Shown piece by piece: positions 28,604 through 37,522 of a DNA stretch of 54,450 bases. The position numbers and the translations under genes were made by a program. The stretch is taken from the NCBI GenBank assembly GCA_015709215.1, contig JACCQN010000022.1, positions 1 to 54,450 on the forward strand, in the 5' to 3' direction. This stretch comes from Bacteroidales bacterium. Lineage in GTDB: Bacteria; Bacteroidota; Bacteroidia; Bacteroidales; F082. Below the pieces are notes generated by a model. That model was given only the letters and a program-made list of their open reading frames with translations, did not search any database and was not told the origin of the DNA. The stretch's first letter is position 1. Each line of letters starts with the position of its first letter.

Positions 28604-28978
28604 CTATTTCTCAAGTACTACAAAGGCGCTGGCCATTTCTTTTACATGCGATATGCTCAGGTGAATGTGTTTTACCTGCTGTTTTTCTATAAATTCTTTC
28701 ACTTTTCCGTGAAGGTGAATGACCGGTTTGCCTAATTCGTCATTAATCACTTCTATCTCGTGAAAGGCCATGCCATAGCGATAGCCTGTTCCAAGGGCTT
28801 TAAAAAATGCTTCTTTGGCTGCAAAACGTGCTGCATAATGTTGGTATTTGCTGGCTTTATGGTCAGCATATTCTTGTTCGCGTTCAGTAAATAATTTTTC
28901 CTTTAGTGTAGTCCCGTTATTCATATGACGCTCCATTCGGGCCACTTCGATGATGTCGTTACCGATGCCAAATATCAT
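28604..28978 (-). CDS. acpS: Holo-[acyl-carrier-protein] synthase
   Basis: A 124-residue phosphopantetheinyl transferase that converts apo-ACP to holo-ACP using coenzyme A. The family signatures are intact: GIGNDIIEVARMERH at the N-terminus, with the metal-binding Asp, and RFAAKEAFFKALGTG near residues 50-64, with the metal-binding Glu. Normal length. It is transcribed from its own -7 box and is convergent with xth. Confidence 0.96.
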   Translation of the reverse strand: MIFGIGNDIIEVARMERHMNNGTTLKEKLFTEREQEYADHKASKYQHYAARFAAKEAFFKALGTGYRYGMAFHEIEVINDELGKPVIHLHGKVKEFIEKQQVKHIHLSISHVKEMASAFVVLEK

Positions 28979-28994
28979 GTCAAACAGTTTTGAG

Positions 28995-29002
28995 CAAATT
29001 TA
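28995..29002 (-). promoter_or_regulatory. -7 box of acpS
   Basis: Minus-strand TAAATTTG matches TAnnTTTG, 16 nt upstream of the acpS ATG. No -33 TTG is visible. Confidence 0.45.
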
Positions 29003-29093
29003 CTTTTTTTTGATTAGATGTCAGATTTTTAAAAAGCAGCCACGGTAGTTAAAATGATTAGTTAAACCTACCTAAAATCAAGTATATTTGCTT

Positions 29094-32000
29094 ATGTTTT
29101 TAATTGATTTGGTTTACAATCTGAGTGTTTTAGTTGCCATTAGCGTGCTATCAGGGTTTATTGATTTGCGTTATAACCGCACAAAATTGAATGGCAAAGT
29201 CTTTCAGGGAGTATTGTTTGGTGTGGCTGCAGTTATTGGCATGTTATATCCTTTTGTGCTTACAGAAGGAATAATTTTTGACGGACGTACAGTGGTTGTG
29301 AGCCTGGCAACAGCCTTTTTTGGGCCGGTTTCGGGGTTAATTTCGGGGCTAATCGCATCCGCATATCGGATTTTTGTGATTGGTGGCACTGGTACTATAA
29401 TGGGTGTGCTTACCGTAGCATCGGCTTTTGTTGTTGGGTTTGGTTTTTACTTATATAAGCGTCACAAGGGTTTAAAGACCTTTAACCTCAGGCAACTTTA
29501 CCTGATGGGTTTATTGGTGCATATCATCATGTTGTTACTGATTTTTACCCTTCCGGATGCTTATCAAAAAGAGGTTTTTCAGATGATTTCTCTCACTGTT
29601 GTTGGTGTTTATCCTCTTGTAAGTGTGCTAATTGGGAAAATTCTTTCTGATCAGGAGATGAATCATGAATTGATAAAGACGCTTAGGCAAAGTGAAGAGC
29701 AATACCGGATGCTTATCACGCATCAATCGGATTTGGTAGTGAAAGTGGACAACGAAAACCGGCTTCGCTATGTGAGTTCTTCCTATTGCAGGCTTTTTGA
29801 CAAAACAGAGGAAGAACTCCTCGATAAAACCTTTGTGCCGCTTATCCATGAAGATGACAGAGAAGCTACAATCCAAGCAATGAAAAGTTTAAGTGTGCCT
29901 CCGCATACAGCCTATATCGAGCAGCGGGTTGGCACACCAAAAGGCTATAAATGGTTGGCTTGGTCTTACAAAGCCGTTTTGGATAATATAGGAAACATTG
30001 AAGCTGTAATAGGTGTAGGTCGCGACATTACTGAGCGTAAAAATGCTGAACTGGAAAGTCGCCGAAATGAAGAACGCTATCGTCACCTGTTCAATGCATC
30101 GCCTTTGGGAATCATCCTCGAAGATACTAACGGTATGATACTGGAAGTGAATCAAACCTTATGTGAGTATTACGAATATGAAGCGCACGAACTGATTGGA
30201 AAACAAATCAATGTGTTGGTTCCTGAACAATTTCGGAAACAGGTAAAAAAAAACCTGAGAACAATTTTGCACAACAAATTGCTACACAGCACTGTTGAGG
30301 GAATCACAAAAAGCGGCACAAAAAAACAACTCGAGCTGATCGAAACAGTGATAAGCCTTCCAGATGATAAGCTGGGCATTCTTTCCATGGCTCGCGATAT
30401 TACAGAACAAGAGCTAACCAAAGAACGCTTGCGTCAAACACAAGTGCGTAATGCGGCCATTATCAGTGCTATTCCGGATATGATGCTCTCATTGAATCCC
30501 GATGGAATAATAGTGGATGCCGTTATTAATAGGGAGGGAAATGATAAAGTGTGGGATGAAAACAGGATGATCTCTAAACAAATTCAAGCTGTTGTGCCTC
30601 GAAGCCTGGCATCTAAATTGATTCAAAATCTGACTAAAACACTGCAAACCGGCGAATTGGTTTCTTTTGAATATGCCATTGGTTTGGGGCATAATCAGAG
30701 TTGGTTTGATATCAGAATGGTTAAAAGCAGCGACACCGAAGTGCTGGCTATTGTGCGTAATATCAGCCAGCGCAAGAAGCAGGAAATTGAAATCCGACAT
30801 CAAAACAGGTTTATCGAAAGGCTGTTGGATTCCATTCCCCATCCACTTTTTTATATGAATCGCGAAGGTGTTTACCTTGGAGTGAACAAGGCGTTTGAAG
30901 ACTTTTACCACATCAGTAAGCAGGAAATTATTGGCAAGAAAATCTATGACCTTTCTTTTGAATCCGAACCTTTTGAAAGAGATCAAAGCGATCAGGCTAT
31001 TTTTAATGGAAAAGAGCAACAACAGATTTTCGAACGGACTATCCAACTCAATGATGGCTCCCTGCGTGAGGCGATTATCACCAAATCGCCTTTTCCCGAC
31101 AGCAGTAACCAAATTGGCGGTTTGATTGGCATAGTGATGGATATTACCGAACGTAAAAAGATGGAACGGGATCTGCTGCAGGCCAAGGAAAGAGCCGAAG
31201 AGAGTGATAAGCTGAAAACTTCATTTCTGAATAATTTGTCGCATGAAATCCGTACTCCGCTTAATGCTATCGTAGGATTTTCCGAATTGCTTGAAATGGG
31301 CTATCCGCCTGAGCAACAGGAAAAATTTATCAGAACGATCAATAGTAATGCCGAGCAACTATTGCATATCATCGACGATGTGCTGGCTATTTCGCGCATG
31401 GATTCTGAAAGGATGCCCCTTGAATCTTTTATGTTTAATGTAAAGGATTTGTTGTTGGATTTAAAGGACACTTTTGAGCCTGAGGCAGAAGAAAAATCTT
31501 TGGATCTGATTCTTGAAGAAGCTCCTGAGCTAGTGGTAGAAGCTGATAAAGGAAAAATCAGGCAGGTGCTTTCTGGCTTTATTTCCAACGCTTTGAAATA
31601 CACGGAGCAGGGCAGTATTCATTTTGGTTGCAAACAGCAGCATAATGGCTTGTTGTTCTATACCAAAGATACCGGAATGGGAATACCAAAGGCAGAACAA
31701 CAAAAGATTTTTGATCGTTTCTATCGCGGAGATGAGGCTCAAATGAAGGCTATCCGCGGTAATGGGTTGGGGTTAAGTATTGCCAAAGGTTTGGTTGAAC
31801 TGATGCAGGGCAGGATACAATTAGAATCGGAGCCTGGAAAGGGAAGTGAGTTTTCATTTACTATCCCGATTGATTTATATGAATCTCCAGGCCCCAAAAT
31901 GACCCGAAAAATCAATCCGAAGCTCTCCTTATCTAATATTTTAGTGGTAGATGATGAACAGGATAATTTTGAACTGATTCGCTTTGGCCTTCTTAATATT

Positions 32001-32285
32001 TGTGAAGGGATTGATCATGCCCGTAACGGACAAGAAGCGGTGGAAATGATAAAAAGCAAAGATTACGACCTTGTGCTAATGGATATGAAAATGCCTGTAA
32101 TGAACGGTTATGAGGCAACTACACAAATTACTGCCCTGAAACCTTATATCCCTGTTGTGGCAGTGTCGGCATTTCAACTTCCTGAAGAAAAACAACGTGC
32201 CAAAAAGGCAGGTTGTGTGGCTTTTTTGGAAAAACCTATTCAGATGCAACAGCTATTCAGGATTTTAGCAGAAATAAGACGATAG
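29094..32285 (+). CDS. Membrane hybrid histidine kinase: 5TM-LYT sensor, PAS repeats, HisKA, HATPase, REC
   Basis: A 1063-residue protein. Five or six TM helices (about 2-185) with NRTKLNG, GIIFDGRTVVVSLATAFFGP and GLISGLIASAYRI match the LytS/YhcK-type 5TM receptor domain, which usually senses cell-wall or membrane cues. Four PAS domains follow (about 200-315, 325-440, 450-560, 570-690), then HisKA (His717 in LSHEIRTPLNA), HATPase (G1 DTGMGI, G2 GNGLGL) and a receiver (phospho-acceptor Asp997 in LVLMDMKMP, Lys1047). There is no output domain, so a phosphotransfer partner elsewhere is inferred. The open frame starts at TTG 29088, inside a TATATTTG box; the ATG at 29094 fits the first TM better. 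Confidence 0.92.
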   Translation: MFLIDLVYNLSVLVAISVLSGFIDLRYNRTKLNGKVFQGVLFGVAAVIGMLYPFVLTEGIIFDGRTVVVSLATAFFGPVSGLISGLIASAYRIFVIGGTGTIMGVLTVASAFVVGFGFYLYKRHKGLKTFNLRQLYLMGLLVHIIMLLLIFTLPDAYQKEVFQMISLTVVGVYPLVSVLIGKILSDQEMNHELIKTLRQSEEQYRMLITHQSDLVVKVDNENRLRYVSSSYCRLFDKTEEELLDKTFVPLIHEDDREATIQAMKSLSVPPHTAYIEQRVGTPKGYKWLAWSYKAVLDNIGNIEAVIGVGRDITERKNAELESRRNEERYRHLFNASPLGIILEDTNGMILEVNQTLCEYYEYEAHELIGKQINVLVPEQFRKQVKKNLRTILHNKLLHSTVEGITKSGTKKQLELIETVISLPDDKLGILSMARDITEQELTKERLRQTQVRNAAIISAIPDMMLSLNPDGIIVDAVINREGNDKVWDENRMISKQIQAVVPRSLASKLIQNLTKTLQTGELVSFEYAIGLGHNQSWFDIRMVKSSDTEVLAIVRNISQRKKQEIEIRHQNRFIERLLDSIPHPLFYMNREGVYLGVNKAFEDFYHISKQEIIGKKIYDLSFESEPFERDQSDQAIFNGKEQQQIFERTIQLNDGSLREAIITKSPFPDSSNQIGGLIGIVMDITERKKMERDLLQAKERAEESDKLKTSFLNNLSHEIRTPLNAIVGFSELLEMGYPPEQQEKFIRTINSNAEQLLHIIDDVLAISRMDSERMPLESFMFNVKDLLLDLKDTFEPEAEEKSLDLILEEAPELVVEADKGKIRQVLSGFISNALKYTEQGSIHFGCKQQHNGLLFYTKDTGMGIPKAEQQKIFDRFYRGDEAQMKAIRGNGLGLSIAKGLVELMQGRIQLESEPGKGSEFSFTIPIDLYESPGPKMTRKINPKLSLSNILVVDDEQDNFELIRFGLLNICEGIDHARNGQEAVEMIKSKDYDLVLMDMKMPVMNGYEATTQITALKPYIPVVAVSAFQLPEEKQRAKKAGCVAFLEKPIQMQQLFRILAEIRR

Positions 32286-32407
32286 TTTTGCAAGATGTAA
32301 AACAAGACTTTATTCAGTTTATAACATTATTTTATGGATGAATTGAAGTAATTCTCTGTTGGTAAAATTTCTTCTTGTAATCACCAAAAACTTTTCACGT
32401 AATATTT

Positions 32408-33031
32408 TTAAAACAACTGCATGTTGATAGCTGCTGTATCGACAGAAAAACTTTCTTCCCATCCAATCATAGCATTAAAGCATTTGAAATGTGAAAAATG
32501 TCGTAAGTCACTTACTTTCAAATCTGCTGCTTTTAATAAACCCTGATCGAGCAGAAAAGCTCTTTGCACGCCTTTAAGCAGGGGATTGGCGGGTGTAAAC
32601 CATTCATTCCCATAACGAAAAGCAATATTGCAATAGGTAGTATCGGTGATTAAATCATTTTGCACAATCAACACATCATCAGCCTCTCTTTTTAGCTGGT
32701 GTAAATAATTTAAGGCTGCTCGGTCGGTAAATTTCAGCTTGTAGCTCAAACGATTGGCTTTAATGAGTTGGAGCTTTTTAACGGGTTTATAATAATAAAC
32801 CTGATAGTTGGGTTGTTGCATACGCTTGCCATACAGTATCCGGCATTTGTACTTGCCTCTTACAGGATAGGGATGGGCGTTAATCCAATCCCTGAGTGAG
32901 GGTTTTACATAGATTCCAAAAAGATTTTCTGTTGCATAATCCATCCTGGCCTGATGATAATCCAAAAGTGGGAACTGCCCATCAATCAGCAAGATGCTTT
33001 CGAGTAGGGGAAAGGTTTCGTTAAATGACAT
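32408..33031 (-). CDS. pabC: Class IV aminotransferase-fold protein, probable aminodeoxychorismate lyase
   Basis: A 207-residue PLP-fold type IV protein. The likely PLP lysine is in YKLKFTDRAALN (about residues 96-107), and the cofactor-binding segment LITDTTYCNIAF (about 126-137) is a variant of the family G.v.E...sNif motif. It is shorter than E. coli PabC (269 aa) but similar to the short Bacteroidota proteins found next to pabB. It starts 8 nt after pabB on the same strand. Context supports the lyase step that makes 4-aminobenzoate and pyruvate from aminodeoxychorismate in folate synthesis. An unrelated transaminase activity is less likely. Confidence 0.8.
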   Translation of the reverse strand: MSFNETFPLLESILLIDGQFPLLDYHQARMDYATENLFGIYVKPSLRDWINAHPYPVRGKYKCRILYGKRMQQPNYQVYYYKPVKKLQLIKANRLSYKLKFTDRAALNYLHQLKREADDVLIVQNDLITDTTYCNIAFRYGNEWFTPANPLLKGVQRAFLLDQGLLKAADLKVSDLRHFSHFKCFNAMIGWEESFSVDTAAINMQLF

Positions 33032-33039
33032 TTCTTTTA

Positions 33040-34002
33040 TTATTTAACTTCTTGTATTGCAAATGGTAAATACACCTTTTCCAAAAGTTCTTGAAATTCA
33101 GATTTTGCGTGACTGTTTACGGTGATGCCGCCACCGGCTTTGTAAACCAAACCATTTTTTGTTTGTTCCACAAAGCGAATCATCACACCGCTGTCAACAT
33201 TTTGGCCATCGAAAACGCCCATTACGCCTGTGTAATAGCCTCTTTGATATTTTTCCAGTTCCTGAATGAGTTCAAGGGTTCGCTTTTTGGGGGCACCTGA
33301 GATAGAACCTGCCGGAAGTAATTTTTGAAACAAATTTCCCAGATTATCCAAATAGTTTGCCGGCAGCTCACCGCTGATCTTGCTGCTGGTTTGCCAAAGC
33401 GCTCCCTGCCATGTAAATACCTTTTGAAGAAAGCGGAATTTATCCACGCGAATATTTACCGCAATACTATTTAAATCGTTTCGCAAAAGATCAACAATGG
33501 TATAGTGCTCAGCCTTTTCTTTGGGATCGTCAATCAGTTGCTGGTCTGCACCTTCGCGATCGGCTTTGATCGTACCTTTCATCGGAAAAGTACTTATTTT
33601 TCCATTCTGAATCGTAACAAAAGTCTCTGGCGAAAAAACCACACATTCTTCAGCCAGCCATAGTTTGTATCTGGCCTGGCTGTGATCAAAAATCTGGTGC
33701 AGATTTAGATTAGTATTTACCGGAACAGGCATAGTGAGGTTAAGCAAATAGGAATCGCCCCGACGAAGATGAAACATCAGCTGTTTAAAAGCTTGCATAT
33801 AGTGTTTTTCATCAGCCTCCAAAGGATAAAAAAAGGTTTTTTCAGGTAGTTTGTCAGGCTTGCCGTAATCAGGCCCGATGCCATTGATATTGTATCTTAT
33901 CTGTTGAGGATCAATTTCATCCAATGGTATAACAAGTGGTTTTTGAAGCTCATAATCCAACACAAATAAGAATGGAACGCGCGCTTTTCCGAGTATATTC
34001 AT
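33040..34002 (-). CDS. pabB: Aminodeoxychorismate synthase component I
   Basis: A 320-residue chorismate-binding enzyme that aminates chorismate to aminodeoxychorismate. The C-terminal chorismate-binding signature is clear: FPMKGTIKAD, IVDLLRNDLNSIA, LPAGSISGAPKKRTLELI, GYYTGVMGVFDG and YKAGGGITVNSHAKSEFQE. It belongs to the short PabB type lacking the N-terminal domain. The open frame extends to 34128, but those extra residues are basic and unlike the family. A -7 box at 34038-34045 puts the transcript start near 34032, so the ATG at 34002 (MNILGKARVPFLF) is chosen; 34032 would be a leaderless alternative. pabC follows 8 nt later. Confidence 0.88.
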   Translation of the reverse strand: MNILGKARVPFLFVLDYELQKPLVIPLDEIDPQQIRYNINGIGPDYGKPDKLPEKTFFYPLEADEKHYMQAFKQLMFHLRRGDSYLLNLTMPVPVNTNLNLHQIFDHSQARYKLWLAEECVVFSPETFVTIQNGKISTFPMKGTIKADREGADQQLIDDPKEKAEHYTIVDLLRNDLNSIAVNIRVDKFRFLQKVFTWQGALWQTSSKISGELPANYLDNLGNLFQKLLPAGSISGAPKKRTLELIQELEKYQRGYYTGVMGVFDGQNVDSGVMIRFVEQTKNGLVYKAGGGITVNSHAKSEFQELLEKVYLPFAIQEVK

Positions 34003-34037
34003 CTGTCGAAAGATTGCCTTAGCCTGATTCATGCGGG

Positions 34038-34045
34038 CAAAGATA
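34038..34045 (-). promoter_or_regulatory. -7 box of pabB-pabC
   Basis: Minus-strand TATCTTTG matches TAnnTTTG. It decides the pabB start: translation from 34128 would lie upstream of this promoter. Confidence 0.45.
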
Positions 34046-34171
34046 GTTTTCCTGCGCTTTATTTTTGATCTTTGTTGTCCGGTATAATTTAAATAAAAAC
34101 GTTCAATCACTGTAATAATGCCGTCCATAAGGGCCTTGTGATCATCAGGAGTAAGCTTTTATGCTACTCAC

Positions 34172-34265
34172 ATTTTGTCCCTGGTGGCACAGTCCCGCTA
34201 GGGACAAAATATGGGTGGCCAGTGCGTTACAGGTTAAGAAAAAGTCTCGTAGGGATGACATTATA
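34172..34265. repeat. REP-like intergenic palindromic element
   Basis: ATTTTGTCCCT (34172-34182) pairs perfectly with AGGGACAAAAT (34200-34210). The 17-nt loop carries another GTCCC/AGGGA pair, and a related TCTCGTAGGGATGACA follows at 34245-34260. G/C-rich GGGAC modules in an AT-rich intergenic region look like the dispersed palindromic elements of many Bacteroidota genomes. Only one copy is in this window, so repetition cannot be shown. It could also act as a terminator or barrier between the divergent genes. Confidence 0.4.
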
Positions 34266-34332
34266 TTTTATCGGACAATAGTGATTTTTGATGACAAATA
34301 ATTCTTTCTCTTTTCTTTTTTATTGGTTTTAG

Positions 34333-34340
34333 TACATTTG
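34333..34340 (+). promoter_or_regulatory. -7 box of the secreted nuclease gene
   Basis: TACATTTG matches TAnnTTTG, 17 nt before the ATG at 34358. Confidence 0.45.
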
Positions 34341-34357
34341 CCCCTCAAGTAAATGCT

Positions 34358-35641
34358 ATGAGAAATACCTTTCTTTTTGTTTTTCTGTTTTTTATAGGAA
34401 TAACCACACAGGCGCAGGATACCCTGAAAGTGATGCACTACAATTTGCTTTATTATGGAGTTGTAACAAGTTGGTGTACAAATGATAACAATAATGTGGA
34501 TAATAAAAATATTCATCTGCGTACTATCCTCGGTGAGGTGCAACCGGATATTTTGACCGTAAATGAGATTTCTGCTAATGAAATAGTTCAAAACGAATTG
34601 ATGCAGAATACTTTAAATGTGGATGGAAAAGATTATTATCAAAAGGCAGAAGTGCGTAACCAGGCTGGATCGAGTATTGTGAATATGTTGTATTATGATT
34701 CGCGCAAGCTTAAATTGAAACAGCAATATACTGCACAACAATATGTTAGAGATGTGGATGTGTATGAGTTGTATTATAATTCAGCCGATTTGGCACTTGG
34801 CGATACGGCTTTTGTGGTTTGCGTAGTAGCCCACTTAAAAGCAGGTAGTGAAGAAGGTGATGCTGCCACGCGAAATGTGATGGCTAATGACGTGATGCAG
34901 TTTTTGGAACAGCATTATACCAGTGAAAACGTTTTATTAATGGGCGATTTTAATTTGTATTCGGGTTCTGAAGCAGCTTATCAGACGATTACCAATTATG
35001 CCAATATCGATATGCGTTTTCTTGATCCAGTGTCACAAAACGGCTCTTGGCATAACAATTCGGCTTTTGCTGAAATACACACCCAATCTACTAATACCAG
35101 CTCCAATGGCTGTGCTTCCTCGGGCGGTATGGATGATCGTTTCGACTTTATCCTTATCTCGGATGAGGTTAGGTTTGGAACCCGTAGTGTGCGCTATGTC
35201 ACTGATTCTTATCAGGCCTTTGGACAGGATGGAAACAGGTTTAACGGAAGTATTATCAATCCGGCAAATACTGCTGTTTCTGAGGAAATAGCAACTGCTC
35301 TGCATCAAATGTCGGATCATTTGCCGGTAGTTTTAGATTTAAGGGTTGATAAAGTGCTTGACCTTAACGAGCAGCACATCAAGCCGTTTTTGGCTTCCAT
35401 TAAGCCTAATCCGGTTCGTGGACTGCTGCAGCTGGAGTTTTATTTAAACAAACCAAATCAAATGTGGGTAAACATCTATGCAATTGATGGTCAGTTGATT
35501 AATAGAATGGTTTTGCCTGCTCTCTCCGGAAAGAATAGTTTTCAGATAAATCTTGAGTCTATGCAACCAGGCATTTATTTATTGCAATTACTTGATGAAA
35601 AGGGAAATGCTGAAATCCTGAGGGTGATAAAAGCTAATTAA
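34358..35641 (+). CDS. T9SS-secreted endonuclease/exonuclease/phosphatase-fold protein
   Basis: A 427-residue exported protein. The signal peptide spans residues 1-20 (ending TQAQ). The EEP-fold domain (about 22-330) shows MHYNLLYYG, the metal-site Glu in LTVNEISANE, VVAHLKAG, LLMGDFNLYSG and the terminal catalytic MSDHLPVVLDL. The C-terminal 75 residues are a type A T9SS sorting domain (IKPNPVRGLLQLEF, then MQPGIYLLQLLDEKG), so the product should cross the outer membrane and be anchored or released. Substrate (DNA, phosphoester or lipid) cannot be told from the motifs. It is monocistronic and convergent with lipB, whose stop is 1 nt away. Confidence 0.88.
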   Translation: MRNTFLFVFLFFIGITTQAQDTLKVMHYNLLYYGVVTSWCTNDNNNVDNKNIHLRTILGEVQPDILTVNEISANEIVQNELMQNTLNVDGKDYYQKAEVRNQAGSSIVNMLYYDSRKLKLKQQYTAQQYVRDVDVYELYYNSADLALGDTAFVVCVVAHLKAGSEEGDAATRNVMANDVMQFLEQHYTSENVLLMGDFNLYSGSEAAYQTITNYANIDMRFLDPVSQNGSWHNNSAFAEIHTQSTNTSSNGCASSGGMDDRFDFILISDEVRFGTRSVRYVTDSYQAFGQDGNRFNGSIINPANTAVSEEIATALHQMSDHLPVVLDLRVDKVLDLNEQHIKPFLASIKPNPVRGLLQLEFYLNKPNQMWVNIYAIDGQLINRMVLPALSGKNSFQINLESMQPGIYLLQLLDEKGNAEILRVIKAN

Positions 35642-35642
35642 A

Positions 35643-36320
35643 TCAGCTGTTGATTTCGCAATCAAAAACAGCTGTAAACGCTGATTTGAGAACCGTTTTC
35701 ACCTTTTCAATATCCTGTGCCGAACCCAATTCTTTTTCCATGGAAGTAACACCCCGGTCAGTAAAACCACAGGGGTTGATGTAATCAAAAAATCGCAAAT
35801 CAGTATTCACATTAAAAGCAAAACCGTGCATAGTAACACCTCTGCTGGCTCGTACACCTATAGCACAAATTTTCCGTGATTTGCCTTTAATTTCCGGATC
35901 GAGCCACACACCAATAGCACCTTCAAGACGCGAAGCTGTGATGTTAAATTGTGCCAGCGTATGGATTACGGCTTCTTCCAAACGAAAAATATATTCGCGC
36001 ACGCCAATTTCAAAACGGTCAAGATTGATAATAGGGTAGCCCACTATTTGTCCGGGCCCGTGATAGGTGATGTCGCCTCCGCGATTAATGCGGTAAAATG
36101 ATGCTCCTTTTGAGCGTATAAAATCTTCATTCACCAGCAGATTTGTTTCGCTGCCACTTTTGCCTAACGTATAAACATGTGGATGTTCCACAAACAGTAA
36201 ATGACCTGCATCTGATCGACTGTCTTTGTTTTTGATCAGCTCCTGAAACAATGTTTCCTGATAGTCCCAGGCCTGCTGGTAATCCATGGTTCCGAGGTCA
36301 GTGAAAAGAAGTTGTTTCAT
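35643..36320 (-). CDS. lipB: Octanoyl-[ACP]:protein N-octanoyltransferase
   Basis: A 225-residue enzyme that moves octanoyl from ACP to lipoyl domains. Family motifs: HVYTLGKSGSETN near 60, the signature RGGDITYHGPGQIVGYPI near 89-106, the catalytic Lys in KICAIGVRASRGVTMHGFA near 148, and the catalytic Cys in INPCGFTDRG near 185. Normal length. Its pathway partner lipA is on the same strand 1.2 kb upstream, separated by an AT-rich two-gene insertion. Confidence 0.96.
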   Translation of the reverse strand: MKQLLFTDLGTMDYQQAWDYQETLFQELIKNKDSRSDAGHLLFVEHPHVYTLGKSGSETNLLVNEDFIRSKGASFYRINRGGDITYHGPGQIVGYPIINLDRFEIGVREYIFRLEEAVIHTLAQFNITASRLEGAIGVWLDPEIKGKSRKICAIGVRASRGVTMHGFAFNVNTDLRFFDYINPCGFTDRGVTSMEKELGSAQDIEKVKTVLKSAFTAVFDCEINS

Positions 36321-36346
36321 GGTTTTTAATTAAATAATAAAGCCTA

Positions 36347-36520
36347 TTAAATAGTTTGAAGTATTTCTTTTTCAAAAATTTCTATTTCATCATAATCAAT
36401 ATTAAATCGATCACGTTTTATTTCAAATAGCTTTTGTTCAGCAGTTTTCAGGGTTTTAAAAATGAAAGGTTCCTGAATTATTCCATGGTGAACCCATATC
36501 ACTAAATATATTCTGATCAT
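36347..36520 (-). CDS. 57-residue protein coupled to the nuclease-like gene
   Basis: Starting at ATG 36520, which shares an ATGA overlap with the stop of the 305-residue gene upstream, this frame encodes 57 residues: a hydrophobic start (MIRIYLVIWVHHG) and an acidic, helix-prone tail (NIDYDEIEIFEKEIL). The open frame extends 11 codons further upstream, but the 4-nt overlap favours the shorter form by translational coupling. Base composition is AT-rich like its partner and unlike lipA and lipB. Family not recognised. A regulatory or inhibitory partner of the larger protein is possible but is only inferred from the coupling. Confidence 0.6.
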   Translation of the reverse strand: MIRIYLVIWVHHGIIQEPFIFKTLKTAEQKLFEIKRDRFNIDYDEIEIFEKEILQTI

Positions 36521-37434
36521 ATCGAATTTAATTTGCTTGTTCTTAAATACCAATTAAAAACATCCTTGTACTCAAGGAAATTACAATGATCAATCAAACC
36601 GCTTGATTTAAAAGTTGGTCTATTAATTTGACGAAGAAATAGCATTTTTCTTAAATCATTTGATACGATACTAAATTTTGGTTTAAGTTGAGGTTCAATA
36701 AGATGTAAATCATTAAACCGAAGTAATCCAGAATAAATCGGTGTAGAATGTTCAACCTCAAATAATGCTGATAATTCACTCGTGCCTTTTTTTAACCAGA
36801 TTACATCTACTTCTTTGATAATGTTTTGAACGGTATCATACCTTTGAGGCAATTCATTTATGCAACTAAATTTTTTAGTCACATTCCAATCAAGTTTAGA
36901 TCTATCGTTTGTAGGAATCCAAATATCGAAACCTTTGTAAAGACCAATTGAGCCAACCAAAGTCTGGATTTGTGAATGCGAAAACTCAGGTAAATCATTT
37001 ATTAAGCTTTTGTTAAACCGTGATTCAAAATATTCCCATCCCAAAAAAGCTTCAACATTAAACCTACCTGCATTAGCTACATATAATTCTAATTGATCAG
37101 TATTGTGATATAACTGTACTTTAAATTGACCATCACTCGCAGGGTTTATATTATTAAAAATATCTTCATAGTCTTCAAACGGAAGGAAGAGTGGTTCTTT
37201 TTGATTATCCCAAAGAAAACAAATTATGGAGTTAAAACCTTCTAGCTGTTTAAGGTCTTCATCTTTTAATCCATAAAATGATTGATTTCTTCCATGAATT
37301 TTAGAATACCTGATATAAATCCTTAATGCATTATTACCAATCTCATATAAAGACAAACTGTTAGGTAATTTTTTCAATTTGCCATACTTTTCCTCAAGTT
37401 GATTTAAGAATAAAATTTTTATTTGATTCGACAT
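36517..37434 (-). CDS. Unknown protein with nuclease-like DVIW...FEVEHS motif
   Basis: A 305-residue protein without signal peptide or membrane segment. The N-terminal half (about 35-135) holds YIRYSKIHGRNQSFYGLKDE and YVANAGRFNVEAFLGWEYF. The second half reads like a restriction-endonuclease fold: helix SQIQTLVGSIGLYKGFDIWI (153-172), then Asp210 in EVDVIW, and 16 residues later FEVEHSTPIYSG (Glu226, Glu228), a D-x15-ExE variant of PD-(D/E)xK. No precise family name is recalled. The gene is markedly AT-rich and sits between lipA and lipB, with a 57-residue ORF overlapping its stop. A role in defence or DNA processing is speculative. Confidence 0.75.
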   Translation of the reverse strand: MSNQIKILFLNQLEEKYGKLKKLPNSLSLYEIGNNALRIYIRYSKIHGRNQSFYGLKDEDLKQLEGFNSIICFLWDNQKEPLFLPFEDYEDIFNNINPASDGQFKVQLYHNTDQLELYVANAGRFNVEAFLGWEYFESRFNKSLINDLPEFSHSQIQTLVGSIGLYKGFDIWIPTNDRSKLDWNVTKKFSCINELPQRYDTVQNIIKEVDVIWLKKGTSELSALFEVEHSTPIYSGLLRFNDLHLIEPQLKPKFSIVSNDLRKMLFLRQINRPTFKSSGLIDHCNFLEYKDVFNWYLRTSKLNSI

Positions 37435-37522
37435 GTGGATAAAATGACGTTAAGGATAGATTCAACAATCTAAAGGTATCGATGAAAATCTATTTTTATG
37501 GTAACAAGTTTAAGAGATTTTT

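Noticed and set aside
36521-36553. Longer start of the 57-residue ORF
   Set aside because: The extra 11 codons overlap the upstream gene by 37 nt, while the ATG at 36520 gives the common 4-nt ATGA coupling.
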